In this document: piece by piece, positions 33,432 through 36,353 of the stretch | Layout of the letters: each line of letters starts with the position of its first letter | Numbering within the stretch: the stretch's first letter is position 1 | Source of the DNA: Bacteroidaceae bacterium | Lineage (GTDB): Bacteria > Bacteroidota > Bacteroidia > Bacteroidales > Bacteroidaceae | DNA length: 36,353 nt | NCBI GenBank assembly: GCA_024401305.1 | Contig: JAKSLI010000034.1 | Location: 1-36,353, forward strand | Direction of reading: 5' to 3' | Position numbers and translations under genes: made by a program | The notes under the pieces: generated by a model | Seen by the model: only the letters and a program-made list of their open reading frames with translations | Told to the model about the DNA's origin: nothing | The model's database searches: none

Positions 33432-34361
33432 ATGCGCAGAATCCAAAAAGAAATATCAACGAGCAGGTTGACATGGCCAATAACAGCCTTGATAACCCTT
33501 TTGTTCTGGTTCATAGCATGGCTGGAGGATAATGTAACATTCCTTCCCCTAGTCTTGCTCATTGCAACCGGAATGCTCATGATGTGGATAAACCACCTGT
33601 TCGCGCTCATAAAGGTTTTCAGTCGAATGATAGCAAGTTCATATCTTGCTTTCACGACAGCCTTCTTGATAGTCCCCGATATTGGCGGATCACAGCTGCG
33701 AGCGGTATTTGTCCAGTTCTGTCTGGTTTCATTCCTGATATTGTTCTTCTCCTGTTATCAGTATCGGAAGGCACAAGGAATCATTCTCTACGCATTCCTG
33801 ATGATAGGAATAGCAAGCCTGTTTTTCAAGCAGATGCTGTTCTTCGTGCCTTTGCTATGGATACTTACCGGCTATTGCATGGTAACTTTCAGTGCCAAGA
33901 TTTGGATGTCGTCCATGTTTGGAATTGGACTTCCATATCTCTTTACCTACACCTACTACCTTCTTGCAGGAGTTCCTTCCGCAGAGCAAACCTTGATCCA
34001 CAATTGGGAGTTCTGCCGAGCTTTTGATTTTAGCGATGTGAGCTCTAATTTGAAATTGTCGTTCGTTTCCGCTACGCTATTGACCATCGTAGGTCTCATT
34101 CATCTTATAAAGGAAGGACATAAGGATAAGGTTCGCACCCGTCTGATGTATCAGATATTCATAGTGCTTGCAATCTTTGCCTTCCTGTTGTGCTTCCTTC
34201 AGCCGCATCACATGGCAGCTTATGTAGGTGTCATGCTAGTCTCGGTAAGCGCCATGATAGGACATTTCTGCGCAATGACAGATTCAAAACGAACAAACTA
34301 CATATTCATCGGTATTGTAGCATTCAATTATCTGATAACTCTATATAACCTGATTTATTAG
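33432..34361 (+). CDS. Polytopic inner-membrane protein of unknown function
   Basis: The ATG at 33432 is preferred to a TTG at 33420, which falls in a hairpin. The 309-residue protein (MRRIQKEISTSRLTWPITAL...) has about ten hydrophobic stretches over its whole length, with short basic loops such as KEGHKDKVRTR. No transporter or enzyme motif is recognised. It is followed after 23 bp by a YqaA/DedA-type gene and then pyrK, so the four genes to 36166 are probably co-transcribed. A role in envelope or lipid handling would be a guess. Confidence 0.75.
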   Translation: MRRIQKEISTSRLTWPITALITLLFWFIAWLEDNVTFLPLVLLIATGMLMMWINHLFALIKVFSRMIASSYLAFTTAFLIVPDIGGSQLRAVFVQFCLVSFLILFFSCYQYRKAQGIILYAFLMIGIASLFFKQMLFFVPLLWILTGYCMVTFSAKIWMSSMFGIGLPYLFTYTYYLLAGVPSAEQTLIHNWEFCRAFDFSDVSSNLKLSFVSATLLTIVGLIHLIKEGHKDKVRTRLMYQIFIVLAIFAFLLCFLQPHHMAAYVGVMLVSVSAMIGHFCAMTDSKRTNYIFIGIVAFNYLITLYNLIY

Positions 34362-34384
34362 AGCAAAAAAATATAGCATTTTTA

Positions 34385-34825
34385 ATGGAATTTCTCATAT
34401 CTCTAGGCTATTGGGGCATGCTGCTCTGCGGTTTCCTTGCCGGAAGTTTCTTTCCTTTCAGCAGCGAGGCCGTGATGGTTGCTTTGCTTGCTATGGACTT
34501 GGATCCAGTGCAACTTATCGTTTACGCGAGTATCGGTAATGTTGCGGGCGGAATGTTCAATTATTTCGTTGGCAGAATGGGCAATCTTCAATGGATAGAG
34601 AAGCATTTGCATGTAAAGGAAAAAGACCTGGCAAAGGCACAAAGGTTCATGGCTGGTCATGGCGCTTGGATGGGCTTCTTCGCTTTCATTCCTGTTCTGG
34701 GTAGCGCTATAACAATCGCCCTCGGACTTATGCGTGCCAACATACCGATTTCAATAACCTCAATCTCCATTGGCAAGATTCTCCGATATGTTGTCCTTGT
34801 CTATGGAGCACAATTCGTAGTATAA
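34385..34825 (+). CDS. YqaA/DedA (VTT-domain) family membrane protein
   Basis: This 146-residue protein resembles YqaA-type members of the SNARE-associated/VTT family. It has a first hydrophobic segment MLLCGFLAGSFFPFSSEAVMVALL, the glycine-rich IGNVAGGMFNYFVGR (about 55-69), and the re-entrant-type GHGAWMGFFAFIPVLGSAITIALGLMR (about 90-116). Family members are thought to act in lipid flipping or membrane homeostasis. The exact role of YqaA is not established. pyrK begins one base after its stop, so translation is probably coupled. Confidence 0.85.
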   Translation: MEFLISLGYWGMLLCGFLAGSFFPFSSEAVMVALLAMDLDPVQLIVYASIGNVAGGMFNYFVGRMGNLQWIEKHLHVKEKDLAKAQRFMAGHGAWMGFFAFIPVLGSAITIALGLMRANIPISITSISIGKILRYVVLVYGAQFVV

Positions 34826-34826
34826 A

Positions 34827-35609
34827 ATGAAAAAATACCAACTCGACCTTACCGTAAAATCCATTGAGCATGTCAACGAGAAATATGTGCTCATAAAACT
34901 TACTGACGAAAAACCGCTGCCAGAGATGCTCCCTGGTCAGTTTGTGAACATTCGCATAGATAATGCAGAGACATTCCTTCGTCGTCCTATTTCAATAAAC
35001 TTTGTGGATGTTGAGAAGAACGAACTCCATCTGCTTGTTGCTGCAATTGGCGAAGGTACGAAATGGCTTGCATCACGCGCTGAAGGCGATAAGATAAACA
35101 TGCTCCTTCCTCTTGGCAACGGCTTTACGAATCCATCGGAACTCGATAAGGACAAGGCAGTTCTGCTTATCGGTGGCGGTGTAGGTGTAGCTCCTTTGCT
35201 CAACTATGGTAAGGTGTTGAAAGACAATGGTATAACTCCAATCTTCCTTCTTGGCGCACGCTCTGCCAAGGATCTTCTTCTCCTTGACAGTTTCAAGGCT
35301 ATTGGCGATACTTACGTCACAACCGAGGATGCCACTCTTGGCGACAAGGGATTCGTGACAAACTCATCATACGTGGAGGGCGATCTGGCAGCAAAGGTTG
35401 GCAAGATTTCTTGTTGTGGACCAAAGCCGATGATGGTTGCCGTGGCACGAATGGCAAGGGAGAAAGGCGTTGCTTGCGAAGTGTCTTTGGAGAACATGAT
35501 GGCTTGCGGTCTCGGCGCTTGTCTCTGTTGCGTTGAGAAGACTGTCAAAGGCAATGTCTGCGTCTGCAAGGAAGGTCCTGTATTTGATATTGAGGAACTC
35601 AATTGGTAA
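34827..35609 (+). CDS. pyrK: Dihydroorotate dehydrogenase B electron-transfer subunit
   Basis: This 260-residue protein is of the ferredoxin reductase type. The FAD-binding RRPISI motif is at 52-57. A pyridine-nucleotide segment GGGVGVAPLL is at 117-126. A [2Fe-2S] site is formed by Cys227, Cys232, Cys235 and Cys247, in MACGLGACLCCV and CKEGPVF. This spacing fits PyrK, which passes electrons from the PyrD FMN to NAD+ in pyrimidine synthesis. PyrD is often next to pyrK but is not seen here before the window end. Extra cysteines (196, 197, 217, 234, 245) are present. A related flavoprotein with another partner cannot be excluded. Confidence 0.88.
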   Translation: MKKYQLDLTVKSIEHVNEKYVLIKLTDEKPLPEMLPGQFVNIRIDNAETFLRRPISINFVDVEKNELHLLVAAIGEGTKWLASRAEGDKINMLLPLGNGFTNPSELDKDKAVLLIGGGVGVAPLLNYGKVLKDNGITPIFLLGARSAKDLLLLDSFKAIGDTYVTTEDATLGDKGFVTNSSYVEGDLAAKVGKISCCGPKPMMVAVARMAREKGVACEVSLENMMACGLGACLCCVEKTVKGNVCVCKEGPVFDIEELNW

Positions 35610-35629
35610 TACAAACAAATCCAACCAAC

Positions 35630-36166
35630 ATGATACTCAACGAACGCGACAATAGACACGCAGCTATTCTTCAGGCAGCAACGGCTATAATGGCAGCTGC
35701 AAGAACAGCACCTAAAGGAAAAGGTGTTGATGTGATAGAGATAACAACCGTATCTGGCGATGACCTTTTGCCTATAGCGGCAGAGATGCGCAATATATCG
35801 GAAAAGACAGGTTTCAAGTTCTTTCTTCGTGATGCCGATAATATTGAGATTGCAGATGCAGTGGTGTTCATTGGCACAACAGATCATCCGCACGGATTGA
35901 ACTGCGGACAATGTGGATTTGCGGAGTGTGGCAAGCGTACGGCAGAAGTACCTTGTGCCATCAACTCCATTGATGTGGGCATAGCACTCGGCTCAGCATG
36001 CAGCAAGGCAGCCGATATGCGCATAGACACTCGAATCATGATGTCTGCCGGATTGGCTGCGCAGAATCTAGGATTGCTTGGAGAATGCCGTCAGGTTATA
36101 GCCCTGCTCCTCTCTGTCAGCAGTAAGAACCCGTTCTTCGATAGAAAACCGAAAGAACAAGCATAA
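35630..36166 (+). CDS. DUF2148 ferredoxin-like protein
   Basis: The ATG at 35630 is chosen over a TTG at 35603 that overlaps pyrK. The 178-residue product shows a cysteine set Cys92-x2-Cys95-x4-Cys100-x8-Cys109 (NCGQCGFAECGKR, VPCAINS), plus Cys124 and Cys153. It is otherwise rich in Ala and Ile. This matches the DUF2148 ferredoxin-domain family as I recall it, and the four close cysteines could bind an iron-sulfur cluster. It starts 20 bp after the flavin and [2Fe-2S] protein PyrK. That placement makes a redox role plausible but not shown. Confidence 0.8.
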   Translation: MILNERDNRHAAILQAATAIMAAARTAPKGKGVDVIEITTVSGDDLLPIAAEMRNISEKTGFKFFLRDADNIEIADAVVFIGTTDHPHGLNCGQCGFAECGKRTAEVPCAINSIDVGIALGSACSKAADMRIDTRIMMSAGLAAQNLGLLGECRQVIALLLSVSSKNPFFDRKPKEQA

Positions 36167-36194
36167 GGGCTCCAGGTTCATCTGTTCATATTAT

Positions 36195-36251
36195 TTGAAT
36201 GAATGATTGAATGAATGATTTTTTCGTTCATTCACTCACTCATTCACTCAA
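36195..36251. repeat. Imperfect palindrome of TGAA-type repeats
   Basis: TTGAATGAATGAT plus TGAATGAATGA (36195-36218) pairs with the TTCATTCACTCA-type arm (36227-36251), with about three mismatches and a T-rich loop. It starts 29 bp after the DUF2148 gene and could end its transcript, although the T-run lies in the loop. Confidence 0.65.
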
Positions 36252-36303
36252 GTAAGCAGCATACATTGTTCTTGCGTACATATATATATTTATATTTTAA
36301 TTC

Positions 36304-36353
36304 ATTAGTGTCCACTAAAAATTAGGGACGAGTTAAAATTTAATTTTTTCAAA
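36304..36353. other. Possible mobile-element end at the window edge
   Basis: The last bases start ATTAGTGTCC and contain a small hairpin: GTCC (36310-36313) and CTAA (36315-36318) pair with TTAG and GGAC (36322-36329). AT-rich DNA follows and is cut by the window end. It recalls terminal inverted repeats of Bacteroidetes insertion sequences. No transposase is visible here. Confidence 0.3.

Overview
The window reads as chromosomal DNA of a Bacteroidales bacterium, most likely Prevotella or a close relative. The evidence is SusC/SusD pairs, lipoproteins with acidic residues after the lipobox cysteine, a TTTG-N19-TAnnTTTG promoter, a DPP IV resembling those of oral Bacteroidales, and one secreted protein with a type IX secretion (T9SS)-like tail. 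This placement is inferred from gene families, since no rRNA or other phylogenetic marker gene is present. No tRNA, rRNA, CRISPR array or complete insertion sequence was seen.

Layout. (1) 30-2699: an anti-sigma-like membrane protein and two translationally coupled secreted proteins of unknown function, followed by a terminator. (2) 2829-6428: a perfect Bacteroidetes promoter, a leader of ten 7-bp repeats, a 1121-residue modular secreted protein and its own terminator. (3) 6791-24604: about 18 kb of eight closely spaced co-directional genes. These are fasciclin (FAS1) lipoprotein, SusC, SusD, FAS1 lipoprotein, FAS1 lipoprotein, SusC, SusD and a small secreted protein, closed by a strong terminator at 24651. 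(4) 24706-28064, minus strand: a GH2 beta-galactosidase-type enzyme downstream of a lipid A acyltransferase-like gene. (5) 28203-33307: rlmL, a dipeptidyl peptidase IV and purD. (6) 33432-36166: a polytopic membrane protein, a YqaA/DedA-type protein, pyrK and a DUF2148 ferredoxin-like protein. (7) 36167-36353: an imperfect palindrome and a possible mobile-element end.

The most interesting locus is region 3. It looks like a polysaccharide-utilization locus, but no CAZyme or regulator lies inside the co-directional run. Each SusC/SusD pair is accompanied by FAS1 lipoproteins, a fold usually linked to adhesion or protein contact. A reasonable inference is a duplicated outer-membrane import or adhesion machine whose ligand is unknown. 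Region 2 adds another candidate surface-binding protein.

The intergenic DNA is unusually rich in short tandem and inverted repeats. Several sit directly before start codons, and one pair lies in frame inside a coding sequence. Several start codons were moved downstream to ATGs that fit better, at 12912, 28064, 29732, 32036, 33432 and 35630.
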